DNA from: Mytilus trossulus
Taxonomy: Eukaryota > Mollusca > Bivalvia > Mytilida > Mytilidae
NCBI RefSeq assembly: GCF_036588685.1
Contig: NC_086373.1
Location: forward strand, 54,939,164 to 55,003,163
Reading direction: 5' to 3'
Length of the DNA stretch: 64,000 nt
The notes beneath the pieces are model-generated. The model did not search any database. It had not been told where the DNA came from and saw only the letters and a program-made list of their open reading frames with translations. Positions 23,767-34,143 of this stretch are shown here, piece after piece; position 1 is the stretch's first letter; each line of letters begins with the position of its first letter. Both the position numbers and the translations under genes were made by a program.

Positions 23767-24398
23767 TTATCTATAATTTTCTTTTTCTAAAACACTATTC
23801 TTTTTGTGAATAGGTGCAACTTGAGCTTCCTTCAGACGGTCAGGGAAGGTCGATGATGATAATGACAATTTAACAATATCAGTAAGGGGTTTTACAATAG
23901 CTGGTTTAGCAAAATGCAGTAATTTAGGTGAGATGCCATCTATACCAGTGGCTTTTTTAACATTAATTTTACGTATACGTTTCTCAACAAAGACTTGATC
24001 AATAGGGGAAAAGGTAAAATTGTTTTGATCAAGATCAGGAATATTATCTTTAATGGCCAACATACTCGGGTGATCATCATCAACCTTTATTTGACTGTTT
24101 CCTATATTCTTTGCAACATTTACAAATAATCATTAAATATCTCACACACCTCCTCCTGTTTTGTAATTAAAACATTATTTTCAGAGAGGACAGTTTCCTT
24201 TTGGTGTACATTTCCCTTATTTGTAAGAAAAGGTTTCACTGTTGGCCAGAAATCTTTCGACTTCGGGCCTCCAGCACACCTCTCTACAAAATATTGGTTA
24301 ATGGATTTATTTTTTAGTTTTGTAACATAGTTGCGTTGCCGCCTATATGTCTCCCAGTTCTTATTACCACTGATTTTTTGAAATTTATTATACAACAT
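23767..24398 (-). pseudogene. LINE region between endonuclease and RT, and RT N-terminal motifs
   Basis: Two frames (24398-24120 and 24063-23767) give RRQRNYVTKLKNKSINQYF, then ATGIDGISPKLLHFAKP and LKEAQVAPIHKKN, which are standard segments just before RT motif A. The frame ends in a 36-bp tandem duplication at 23734-23805 (TCTATAATTT start in each copy) whose junction creates a stop. Confidence 0.8.
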
Positions 24399-24427
24399 TT
24401 TTTTCTTATAAATGGCACTTTTAAGCT

Positions 24428-25303
24428 TAGTCCGAGATTACTCTGACGTCCGACGGCTGTTTAGCCAGACAAGCTGGGGCCGTGGGACGTCAGAGCTTGT
24501 CCCATATCAAAAAGTGGATATTTGCCCACCCAAAATAGATGCGCTACTTCCTCGCTTTTGGAGCCGACTGAGGGCCTTGGAATTATATAAATCGGGCATC
24601 AATCTCTTCAGTTTTCATTTATCTCTTCATTTATGTAAGTTTCACCTACCTGCCAAACCTTTCATTTTCGATATTTTAACATTTTTCACAGAGACTCATG
24701 ATTTCTCCATTTTTGACTTTCACTTTGAAATAGATGTCAAGTTACGAGAGATTTCGTGGCCCCGAGACTCAAATATGCAAATATTTATATTTTGTTACCT
24801 CCTTTATAGGAGATCGATGAATAACATTTAGAAGCAACCACGTTTTTTTCACCTCCTTTTACAGGAGATCAGTAACTAGCATTTAGTTCCAACCACAATA
24901 ACAATCGGTAGCTCTCGGACATTTAGGTAACTTACATCGTAAATGAACGAGGTGTTACATTATGGTCATTTGCACTGTTTTCTCGTGGTCACGTGATAAT
25001 CTTTGAAAATGAAAGGCAACATGGAGAAATCATCGGTCTCTGTGAAAAATGTTAAAATATAGAAAATGAAAGGTTTGGCAGGTAGGTGAAACTTACATAA
25101 ATGAAGAGATAAATGAAAACTGAAGAGATTGATGCCCGATTTATATAATTCCAAGGCCCTCAGTCGGCTCCAAAAGCGAGGAAGTAGCGCATCTATTTTG
25201 GGTGGGCAAATACCCACTTTTTGATATGGGACAAGCTCTGACGTCCCACGGCCCCAGCTTGTCTGGCTAAACAGCCGTCGGACGTCAGAGTAATCTCGGA
25301 CTA
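24428..25303. mobile_element. Mutator-like foldback element, 9-bp target duplication
   Basis: The two arms of about 290 bp (24428-24715 and 25017-25303) are inverted copies beginning TAGTCCGAGATTACTCTGAC. TTTTAAGCT at 24419-24427 is repeated at 25304-25312. Long inverted arms with a 9-bp duplication fit the Mutator/MULE superfamily. The roughly 300-bp centre holds two related blocks of about 45 bp (CTCCTTTATAGGAGATC and CTCCTTTTACAGGAGATC) and no transposase. Frames at 24412-24831 and 24966-25217 are the arms translated and are not genes. Confidence 0.85.
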
Positions 25304-25529
25304 TTTTAAGCTCTGCATTGAATTTCGTATATAGTACTTGATAAGGAAAAAATTTCCTTTCCTTATAAGGTGCATGTTTGTCAGCTACCTCAATGAAACT
25401 TTTGCTAAAATTATCATATGCTGTATTTTAATTGCATTATCAAATTCAGATATATCAAAATGCTGATATCTTCTTTTTTGGTAAAATTTTAGGTAAATCA
25501 CAATTTAACTGCACAGATATAAAGTTGTG

Positions 25530-26143
25530 ATTTGTTTGATAGCCTTTTGGTCATGACTGTTTGTCTCTAATATTTAATTAACTGTGCATTTGTATTCAGA
25601 TATCGCAGATCAAATTTATTCGTTCTTTGTGTAATCATACGTTTTTTGATTGAGTTAAGTCTGCTAATTGATATTTTATCGTATGTTTTTATATGTTGTG
25701 ATGTTATGCTATTGTTTCAGAAAAAGGGAGAAGGTTTGGGCCCATTAAAACGTTTAATCCCGCTGCAAATCACAGGCACTTGTCTCAGAAAAAAAATTCC
25801 TATATACCTTATTATGGAAAAAAAAATTCTGAGACAAGTGCCTGTGCTGCAAATGTTTGCACCTGTCCTAAGTCAGGAATCTGATGTACAGTAGTTGTCG
25901 TTTGTTTATGTAATATATACGTGTTTCTCGTTTCTCGTTTTGTTTATATAGATTAGACCGTTGGTTTTCCCGTTTGAATGGTTTTACACTAGTAATTTTG
26001 GGGCCCTTTATAGCTTGTTGTTCGGTGTGAGCCAAGGCTCCGTGTTGAAGGCCGTACTTTAACCTATAATGGTTTAATTTTTAAATTGTTATTTGGATGG
26101 AGAGTTGTCTCATTGGCACTCACACCACATCTTCCTATATCTA
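25530..26143 (-). repeat. Dispersed repeat inserted in the LINE with a 5-bp target duplication
   Basis: TTGTG at 25525-25529 recurs at 26144-26148, and deleting the insert plus one copy restores the LINE reading frame. The content matches 20196-20745 in reverse. It has no inverted termini and no coding sequence. Confidence 0.75.
25771..25846. mobile_element. 76-bp hAT-like miniature element
   Basis: CACAGGCACTTGTCTCAGAA and TTCTGAGACAAGTGCCTGTG are perfect 20-bp inverted ends around about 36 bp. CTGCAAAT at 25763-25770 is duplicated at 25847-25854. An 8-bp duplication with CA..TG ends fits hAT. The empty site is visible in the sister repeat at about 20497. Confidence 0.85.
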
Positions 26144-26433
26144 TTGTGCACATCACTAATTCCAGTGGCAAAATTACATATGTTTTTAAAATCACAGTCA
26201 TGATTCATTAAAATCAAATCTAAAAGGGTTGCTTTAGCAATTTTTGTAAAACATGTAGCTTTCCTAATAATGTTCTTTAAATTAAAAATATCACAGATTT
26301 CTCTTATCATTGCACTCTTATCACAGTTAAGCATGTTATAATTAAAATCACCAATAAAAAATGAATAAAAACTAGTGAGGATGACATATTGTTAGTCAGC
26401 TCGTCCATAGATGACTTCCAGAGAGCCACATAC

Positions 26434-26616
26434 TTATTTCAGAACAGCGAACGGAGAATATCCTCTGTCGTCGTATTCGGAATCATAATATACAGTTCTT
26501 GTCACGCGGTTGAAGTTGCATATTGAACTTTCCTCATTTTGGGGGTTTCCATTTGCATTGATTAGAAATTGTTCCTCTCGGTCTTCTGTTCTGTTCTCAA
26601 GCTCTTCAATTGGCAT
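26434..26616 (-). CDS. Hypothetical 60-codon frame, possible first exon
   Basis: An ATG in reasonable context opens a frame with balanced, non-repetitive composition (MPIEELENRTEDREEQ at the start, YDSEYDDRGYSPF near the end) that stops just before GTATGT, a usable splice donor. I know no family for it. It abuts the 5' end of the LINE fragment, so it may be unrelated host sequence or a piece of the LINE 5' region. Confidence is low. Confidence 0.2.
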   Translation of the reverse strand: MPIEELENRTEDREEQFLINANGNPQNEESSICNFNRVTRTVYYDSEYDDRGYSPFAVLK

Positions 26617-26619
26617 GAT

Positions 26620-27394
26620 GAGAACACTGTGCAGCCGATGTGTTTTTCGTTGAGAACTCTGAACTGATAAAGGTAATAATAGGACTTGGATAAATGAGAT
26701 GAATAAATGAGCTTGTTATCCAGCTGAACGTGAAATTAAATAATTTTCCACGATGTTTTTTTCTGATCCTACTTACGAAACATTTGAAAAAAATACGATA
26801 ATCCAATAAAGGTTGTAAAAAAATCAAACAACGCTTTTCAAAATACTAAAAACTTTTCCAGGGTTCATCAATAAAGCGAAATTTCCAGTACGGTTATATG
26901 TACAAATGGTATATGTATCTGTAAATTCTACTACTCTGGAACCTAACATAGACCATGCTCCGTTACAATTATTGCTAGCAATAAAAATGTAAATATAACG
27001 TTATTAAATGACAGAGATTTTATATCCTGTTTATGCTCTTCAACTTTGGAGGTCGCCCCGATATTCCGACACCCCGTTAGTCCGACACCCCATTGGTCCG
27101 ACACCCCGTGAGTCCGACACTTTTAACAGATTATGACATCATATATAACTATGCAAATGCTTGAAATACTGACCGGACGAAAACATAATAATTGCAAACT
27201 GCATTCGTACATTAAAAGATATATAAAATCCAAACACTCAAAAACTTGCTTACAGATCTCTTCCTAGTGTATATTATTGTTGTTGGAATGTACAAGTACC
27301 CGACCACATCGACTTTTATTTTTGTCCATCTGATGAGTTAAGACATTTTCAACTGATTCGTATAGTTTGTTCTTATGTTGTACTGTTATACCAC
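26620..27394. other. Intergenic DNA with a short CCGACACCCC tandem run
   Basis: Between 27069 and 27121 the unit CCGACACCCCGTTAGT and variants occur about four times with a period of 16-18 bp. Otherwise nothing is recognised. Confidence 0.5.
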
Positions 27395-27740
27395 TGTCCC
27401 AGGTTAGGTGAGGGTTGGGAATCCGCTTCCATGTTTAATCCTGCAACATTATGTATGTATGTGCTGTCCCGAGTCAGGAGCCTGTAATTCAGTGGTTTTC
27501 GTTTGTTTATGTGTTACATATTTATTTTTCGTTAATTTTTTTTTATAGATAAGACAGTTAGTTTTCTCGTTTGAATTGTTTTACATTGTCATTTTGGGGG
27601 CTTTTATAGCTGACTTTGCGGTATGGGCTTTGCTCATTGTCGAAGGCCGTACGGTGACCTATAATTGTTAATTTCTGTGTCATTTTGGTCTCTTGTGGAG
27701 AGTTGTTTCATTGGCAATCTTATTACATCTAATTTTTTTT
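27395..27740 (-). repeat. Diverged copy of the AGATGTGG repeat family
   Basis: In reverse, it shares the CCAATGAAACAACTCTCC, CCTTCGACAATGAGC and AGGCTCCTGACTCGGGACAG blocks with the family at 20196 and 55599. Confidence 0.65.
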
Positions 27741-28019
27741 ATATATCTACGCGATTAAAACAACGTCATCACACAATTTTAGTGAAAACAAGTTCCATTT
27801 CAGGGAATCGATAATCGCAGTTGACCTGCAAATTCCTAAAAGGTGTTTCATATATCCACCTGTTGACGCCTATCTGAAAATTAGCAAAATCATACAAACT
27901 TTAATTGAGGAACGCCGATTTTGTTACAGTACTATCTTCTCTTTTCTTAACTTTTACTTCAAATTATTATTTATGTTATCAAATACTCCTTCTATTCAAT
28001 GATAATCAAGCTGTGTATA

Positions 28020-28590
28020 AAGCCCCGATCGCAACAGATTGTACGATTTTTTTTTGTCGTGGAAGATCTATTAAATAGTTGCCGTGGCGCTGTCGTGCAA
28101 AATGTCAAAAAAATATACCGAGTGTTCACATCAGCTACGACATGTCCACGACAGAGAAAAAAAGAATTGTAACTGTACTGTCGTAGGTAAGCCGCAAGTC
28201 GGTCGTGGGACAGTCGTACGACAATCGTGAGTTGTTTGGGGCTATTTTTCAGAATTTCATGTCATACGAATGAATGTCGTGTCACTGTCTTGAAACATGT
28301 CAGGCTCCATCCGCATGAATCCAACGAAATCGCCGGCAGATTCATGATACAACTCTTGTATCAGTGTTCCTATACTGCCCAAATATCAGGCGCCGTTCAG
28401 TCCATGACCTAATCCACCACGACGAACGTACCACTGTCGTACGATAGACAATCAATGTTGTGCGAGCACTGTACACAACTTGGTGTTCATGAGACCGTCA
28501 ATCATGCGACTGTATCACGGGTGTCTTGCGACTGTCGTAGGATTGTCAAACGACAGTCGTGCAACAGTCGCACGAATGTTTTTTTTTATT
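28020..28590. repeat. Region dense in GTCGTACGAC/ACAGTCGT motifs
   Basis: Many short motifs such as CGTACGACAATCGTG, CCACTGTCGTACGAT and GACAGTCGTGCAACAGTCG recur in both orientations, giving strong local dyad symmetry. There is no coding region; the frame at 28227 lies inside it. Possibly a decayed transposon. Confidence 0.45.
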
Positions 28591-28785
28591 AAAATGGTTT
28601 ATGTTGGTACCCTAGAACATGTGTGAATCGGTTTATTAAATCCTTTGAACACAGGGTCGAAGTTCAAGATGTTAACATATTATATATATTACGGAAAATT
28701 TTAGCGTTGCTTTTACCATTGAGTCCATCTATTTTTATTGCGGGGTTTCACATATTTAAATCGGAATTATAGAAAAAATGGAATG

Positions 28786-29396
28786 TTGTAAATAAAGGCA
28801 ACAGTAGTATACCGCTGTTCAAAACTCATAAATCCATGGTCAAAAAACAAAATCGGGGTAACAAACTAAAACCGAGGGAAACGCATTAAATATACAACGA
28901 CACAACACCGAAACGCAACACACACAGAAACTGACTAAGCAACAGACAAAACACCACGAGAATAACAAATATAACATCAAAACCAAATACGTGAATTTGG
29001 GATAGACAAGTACCGTGCCACGTCTTATCTCAATATCTCCAAAATAAGAGAAAACACAAACGACTCAACGTTAAAATGCAACACACACAGAAACAAACAA
29101 TATTATAACAATGGCCATCTTCCTGACTTGGTACAGGACACTTTTAAAGGGGAATAAAAGTGGTGGGTTGAACCTGGTTTTATGGCATGCCAAACCTCGC
29201 ACTTTAATTGCAAAGTTAAATATAACATTGAAATGACAACATAATATTACAGGACTACAATACAAATAAATAGGAGAACACATTAGACAAAGAAAAAGAA
29301 AAACATGATGAATAGATAACAAAAGGCATCAGGTTTAAAATTCAATACGCCAAAAACGCGTCTTGTCCACACAAGACTCACCAGTGACGCCCATGC
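28786..29396 (-). repeat. Dispersed repeat ending in a hammerhead-like remnant
   Basis: Shares order and sequence with 34144-34600: GCAACAGTAGTATACCGCTG, GTGGGTTGAACCTGG, then the CGCG-rich end. I recognise it as a common mussel repeat. Minus-strand frame 29071-29322 is within the repeat. Confidence 0.65.
29345..29395 (-). ncRNA. Degenerate hammerhead-ribozyme remnant
   Basis: On the minus strand: CTGGTGA, a stem II pair GTCTTG/GGAC-like, AAGA in place of GAAA, then CGCG and GGCGTA. Two essential core positions are changed, so it is not expected to cleave. Confidence 0.45.
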
Positions 29397-29880
29397 CAGA
29401 TATAAAAGTTTGAAAGTGAAAAAAAAAACAAAGTTGTACAGCACTGAAGATCAAAAGTCGAAAAGGTTTTGCCAAATACGGCATTGTTTGTACATGTATG
29501 CCCGGGATAAGAACATTCTTATTATATAGAACAATTCATGCTATTACAAACAGTAAATTTTATCAAATGAATATGAAAGAGATATACATAATGAAACTGA
29601 AGTATTAACTAAATACAGAAAACTAAACCCGAATACATAACGCCCAGATATAAAAGATCGAAAGTGAAAAAAGTACAAAGTTGTACAGCACTGAGGATCA
29701 AAAGTTGAAAAGGTTTTGCCAAATACGGCATTGTTTTTATGCCCGGGATAAGAACACCATTATTATATAGAACGATTCATGCTATTGCAAACAGTAAATT
29801 TTAACAAATGAATATGAAAGATATATACATAATGAAACTGAAGTATAAACTTATTGCAGAAAACTAAACCCGAATACATG
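29396..29880. repeat. Tandem duplication of a 245-bp unit
   Basis: Two copies, from CCAGATATAAAAG at 29396 and 29645, share TTTTGCCAAATACGGCATTG, ATGCCCGGGATAAGAACA and GAAAACTAAACCCGAATACA with high identity. Confidence 0.8.
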
Positions 29881-30500
29881 ATGCTAAGTTCAATACAGCA
29901 TGTAAGTTCAATGTAAGCAGAATCAAAACAGTAAATAATGAACGCATGATTATTTTTAGCAATACATAAATTGGATTGAGGGGATATGTATTCACATTAT
30001 TTGTAAAACTCTCCTTATTCATGTGAAGCGTGTACTTACATTGAGGCTTGTTATGCTTTACATTGACGTCACAGTACTTCAACCAATCAGGGAATGTTTA
30101 TTTGGGGCATTCGACCTATTGAACTCAGATTTTGGCACATTTTAATCGAAATTGTAGAAAAATGGAATATTGTTAGTACAAATAAAATAGAAAAAGATAA
30201 ATGCTTATAGCGAAAGAAAATTTGATATGGGGGTTCTGTGTATTCACATTATTTGTACAACTTTCCTTACTGATGCCATATTTTGGAATTTCCGTGCCCT
30301 AAATGGTTCGCGAAAATTAATATTTTTATATATAGTATAGTAAATATTTTTACTCAATCACCCCATGTAAGAAATTTTCACCAAATGATATTGTCTTTTT
30401 AAAAAGCCATACAGTAAATTATGTATGATGAGTTAAACGAAGATATTTTAATTTTATTAGTTGTGTAACACATGATCATTTCACCTATAGGATGCCAAAC
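29881..30500. other. Intergenic DNA, no gene seen
   Basis: The 72-codon minus-strand frame at 29864-30082 has no family features. Nothing else is recognised. Confidence 0.4.
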
Positions 30501-31702
30501 AAGGAGAGTCACCGAATCCTAATTGGTTTCGTCTCTAGACTATTTTCCTTTCAGATAAAATCTAAATGGATACACACTTCAATAGATTTAAAATTTATAC
30601 TATGTTAATTTATTTGTATATGTCTCTGTACCATTGTACTTTATGAGAATAAAGATATATATATATATATAGACACCAAGATTTCTAAATGCATTTCTAA
30701 TGCATATTCCCTTTGATGTGCAGAATGATGCACACGATAACAAGTGTTTCATTTTCTTTGGTTATTTTACGCGTTATTTTTGTGACGAATTTGTTTGATT
30801 TTTCATCGTCTTGGTTTGTTTATGTGCTTATATTTTCTTAAATTAAGTAGAAATTATTATGAGACAATTTTTATACATTATACATGAAGTTATTTAAAAA
30901 AAGATTTTTAAAAAAACAGACTGCATTGCCAGGGGGGAACTTTTATTAAACAGTTTTTCATAATTCCTGAGTTATCCAAGTTAGGGAGCTACCATTTGAT
31001 TTTTATGGGGGGGGGGGGGGGGGGGGGGGGGCTAGGATGAAAGTTGAAAAAAATAGGTAGGACAGGAGTTTTGAGTAAAAAAAAAAGGCAGGATGAGACA
31101 CTTGCAAAAATAAAAAGTCAGGATGACAACTTATGTAAAAAATATCATCCCCCCCATAAAAATCAAATGGTAGCTCCCTTAGCCACTAATGGTAATTGAA
31201 CATATTTAAAAACTTCAAATAATAATGTTAAAGAACATTTTTAACAACTTATAACAAAAATGTAAGAATTTTTATTATTAAAGCGATACGTGTTGTACTA
31301 AACATCAATGAGACTACAACCTAAATGACACAAACAACTAAAACACATCCCAAGGTCAACTTACATAATGTATACTATCTTTTACATTACCACAAATGTC
31401 TACAGAATATGTAAAGCTCATAAAAGTCTAGAGTGATTAAACAGTTATTAGACTGTAAATTTGTAAATTTTATAAAGACTATCAATAATCTGCCATATCT
31501 TCGAACACTAAAATCTTTAATAAAAAATCATTTGGAAATGAAACACTTGTTATCGTGTGCATCATTCTGCACATCAAAGGAAATATGCATTAGAAATGCA
31601 TTTAGAAATGTTGGTGTCTATTGAAGTGTGTATCCATTTAGATTTTATATGAAAGGAAAATAGTCTAGAAACGAAACCAATTAGGATTCGGTGACTCTCC
31701 TT
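30501..31702. repeat. Long inverted repeat with nested insertions
   Basis: The left arm (30501-30755) and right arm (31540-31702) are inverted copies, beginning AAGGAGAGTCACCGAATCCT on the outside. The left arm is interrupted at 30586-30672 by an 87-bp piece ending in (AT)n and flanked by ATAG. The loop contains the MITE at 30984-31178. The arms may be termini of a DNA transposon, but no target duplication is visible. Confidence 0.65.
30984..31178. mobile_element. PIF/Harbinger-like MITE with a 25-G tract
   Basis: Ends GGGAGCTACCATTTGATTTT and AAAATCAAATGGTAGCTCCC are perfect inverted repeats, flanked by TTA (30981-30983 and 31179-31181). A 3-bp TTA duplication with GGG ends fits PIF/Harbinger. 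A run of 25 Gs (31007-31031) follows the left arm; the right arm has only 7 Cs. Confidence 0.8.
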
Positions 31703-31854
31703 TATTATGTAATTCACTAACAAAACAATTATGAAGCTTAGAAATTGAAAAATACTAAATACTAAACTTTTTCAAGGGGTATCTAGACGTCTCAATCTTC
31801 AAAATCGGTTATCTAAAATACTACCATCGCTAACATTTTAACAATAAAAATCGT

Positions 31855-33003
31855 GGTTACCCTTCTATCGATAAGTGTCATGCCAAAAAAGGACTTACAT
31901 GTCCCCGTCTTTCCACCAACAATACGGTAAGGTCCATGACGTTCCCTTGTCACCATCTTACGGTGTTTATATATCTCAACTTGTATGATTCGCTCGTGTA
32001 TGTAACAATGTTTTAGATTTTAACGAGAGAAATTTATGTATTACTGAAAAATTATTACACCAGGGTTTTCGATATCACAAACTAGTCAAAATATTTACTA
32101 AATTTTATCATTGGTATAAAGACATCATTCGTAAATATAGCTCAACATGCAGACTTCTTATACGTTCAGGTATTTCACATTCAATTTTGTATGAAAATAT
32201 TCTTTATAAAGCACAAAGGTGTCCGTATTCACCTCAGAAACTTACAAAACCTTTGAATAGACTTATTAAGAATGGATATAATTACGATACTGTTATCAAG
32301 TCATTAAAGATTGCATATTTTGGCGTTAATATTGAGTCACTGATAAGGTCTTTGCATCGGAACTAAACACATTTATTCTAAAAACAGTTGTTGGCATGAC
32401 ACGGGTTATGTTCTTCTCATATATGTTATGATGGTATGATACTTAACCCCTAACGGGAAGGATTGTGCCTGATGTTCATATGATGAAATCATAATCTTTC
32501 AGTCAGTTTAATTGAAGTCTGGAGCTGGCATGTCAGTTAACTGCTAGTAGTCTGTTGTTATTTATGTATTATTTTCATTTTGTTTATTTTCTTTGGTTAC
32601 ATCTTCTGACATCAGACTCGGACTTCTCTTGAACTGAATTTTAATGTGCGTATTGTTATGCGTTTACTTTTCTACATTGGTTAGAGGTACAGGGGGAGGG
32701 TTGAGATCTCACAAACATGTTTAACCCCGACGCATTTTTGCGCCTGTCCAAGTCAGGAGCCTCTGGCCTTTGTTAGTCTTGTATTATTTTTATATTAGTT
32801 TCTTGTGTACAATTTGGAAATAAGTATGGCGTTCATTATCACTGAACTAGTATATATTTGTTTAGGGGCCAGCTGAAGGACGCCTCCGGGTGCGGGAATT
32901 TCTCGCTACATTGAAGACCTGTTGGTGACCTTCTGCTGTTGTTTTTTATTTTGGTCGGCTTGTTGTCTCTTTGACACATTCCCCATTTCCATTCTCAATT
33001 TTA
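31855..33003 (+). mobile_element. Penelope-like element fragment: RT C-terminus plus 3' tail
   Basis: From about 31945 the plus strand reads PSYGVYISQLV (then one stop) and FARVCNNVLDFNERNLC, continuing to a stop at 32365. This matches the thumb and C-terminal part of the PLE-type RT seen at 46735-47698. The non-coding tail that follows ends in CCCCATTTCCATTCTC near 33000, and the same tail recurs alone at 37018-37202 and, in part and in reverse, at 50815-50880. The element is strongly 5'-truncated. Confidence 0.65.
32010..32365 (+). pseudogene. PLE-type RT C-terminal fragment
   Basis: About 115 codons without a start, containing ITEKLLHQGFRYHKLVKIFT and LIRSGISHSILYENILYKA, ending SLIRSLHRN and a stop. 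The RT catalytic core is absent. Confidence 0.6.
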
Positions 33004-33689
33004 TTGAAGTAAACACTTGCTTTAGTGCTTGTGACATGCAGCAAATTCCTCCTCATATTCTTTATAATATATATATATAAATATGTATAAGTACGTCTGA
33101 GTCAGTGACAACCCTACAACAGATGTATCCATTGCATCGCCATCAATGATGGTGATACATGGCTGTGTGCATAATGTATATACAACTCGTCTAAACATCA
33201 ACCCAACAATGTTAGATCTGTAAACTTGCTTTCGCACCAGTTCATTGATAACAGACGTCATACAAAAATCCGAAATATACTCAAGAAACTAAAATAAAAA
33301 TCATACAAGACTAACAAAAGCCAGGTGCTCCTGACTTCGGACAGGCGAAAAAAAGCGGCGGTGTTAAACATGGGTTTTTTTTTTTAGATCTCAACACTCC
33401 ACCCTATACATCTAGCAAATGTAGGGGAAACAACACACAACAAATACGCACAGTAAAAACTCAGTTTCAGAGAAGTCTGAGTCCGATGTCAGAATAAGTA
33501 ACAAAAAAACACTAAACAAAATGACAATTTTTATTCATCCTTGACAGATAGCGATATAACTTTATTGTTAAAGACTGTAATAATGACCTTAATAAAGTCT
33601 TTAGTTTCCAAGACACAACTTTATCACTGATGTTTACCTTGCATCTCCTTTGATATGAAGTATTGTGATAAGTGTCTAGGTATCTATGT
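33004..33689. other. Intergenic DNA, no gene seen
   Basis: Around 33290-33370 is a reversed scrap of the preceding element's tail (CAGGTGCTCCTGACTTCGGA). The minus-strand 79-codon frame at 33022 has no family features. Confidence 0.4.
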
Positions 33690-33860
33690 GTTGTTTTTGG
33701 TGGGGTTCGTGTTGTTTATTCTTTAGTTTTTTATGTTGTGTCATGTGTACTATTGTTTTTCTATTTGTATATTTCATTTTTAGCCATGGCGTTGTCAGTT
33801 TGTTTTAGATTTACGAGTTTGACTGTCCCTTTGGTATCTTTCGTCCCTCTTTTCAATGTG
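33690..33860 (+). repeat. Isolated 3' tail of a second Penelope-like family
   Basis: TTAGCCATGGCGTTGTCAG and GAGTTTGACTGTCCCTTTGG are shared with 38500-38715 and, in reverse, with 46400-46560 at the end of a PLE RT fragment; a partial copy is at 42645-42710. The 71-codon frame inside is not a gene. Confidence 0.65.
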
Positions 33861-34143
33861 GAATTATTGTATCTTCAGACTAAATAAAGATCCAGCGCTA
33901 ATGAGACTATTTATTAACTCTGATACAAAATATGCAACCAGAAATATTACATTGGAAAAACTGTGTACTAACAGGTGCATACACAAAATTAACATTAAGA
34001 GTCATCCCCCTTTTAACATATAAATAAAAAGTAATATACAGCAAACTTAGTTGATAAGATAAAATTTGATGATAAACGTGTATAATTTTATTAAAAAGTC
34101 CAATTACAGATGCATAGTTGCATTGATTGCATCATCAACTTTA

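Larger units (their letters stand above)
25304..26375 (-). pseudogene. LINE endonuclease C-terminal part, split by a repeat insertion
   Basis: On the minus strand 26375-26149 encodes IGDFNYNMLNCDKS and ATCFTKIAKATLLDLILMN and ends at GISDVH. The reading resumes beyond the insert at 25529 with NFISVQLNCDLPK and later ADKHAPYKERK. GDFN and the SDVH motif are catalytic-site features of the AP-type endonuclease of LINEs. Further frameshifts lie near 25440. Confidence 0.75.
22083..26435 (-). mobile_element. CR1/Jockey-type LINE, degenerate and hosting nested insertions
   Basis: The pieces line up on the minus strand in the order expected of an apurinic-type LINE: endonuclease end (26375-26149 continuing at 25529), linker (25303 side, 24419-24120), RT (24063-23020) and C-terminal region (23042-22547), then a 3' UTR ending in a GTAA tetranucleotide run at 22087-22102. 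Reading frames join across the two insertions at 24428-25303 and 25530-26143, showing that the LINE came first. The 5' part, including most of the endonuclease, is missing. Clade assignment comes from motif style. Confidence 0.8.

Noticed and set aside
24412-25217. 139-codon and 83-codon frames with matching peptides on opposite strands
   Set aside because: Both are translations of the inverted arms of the foldback element, not genes.
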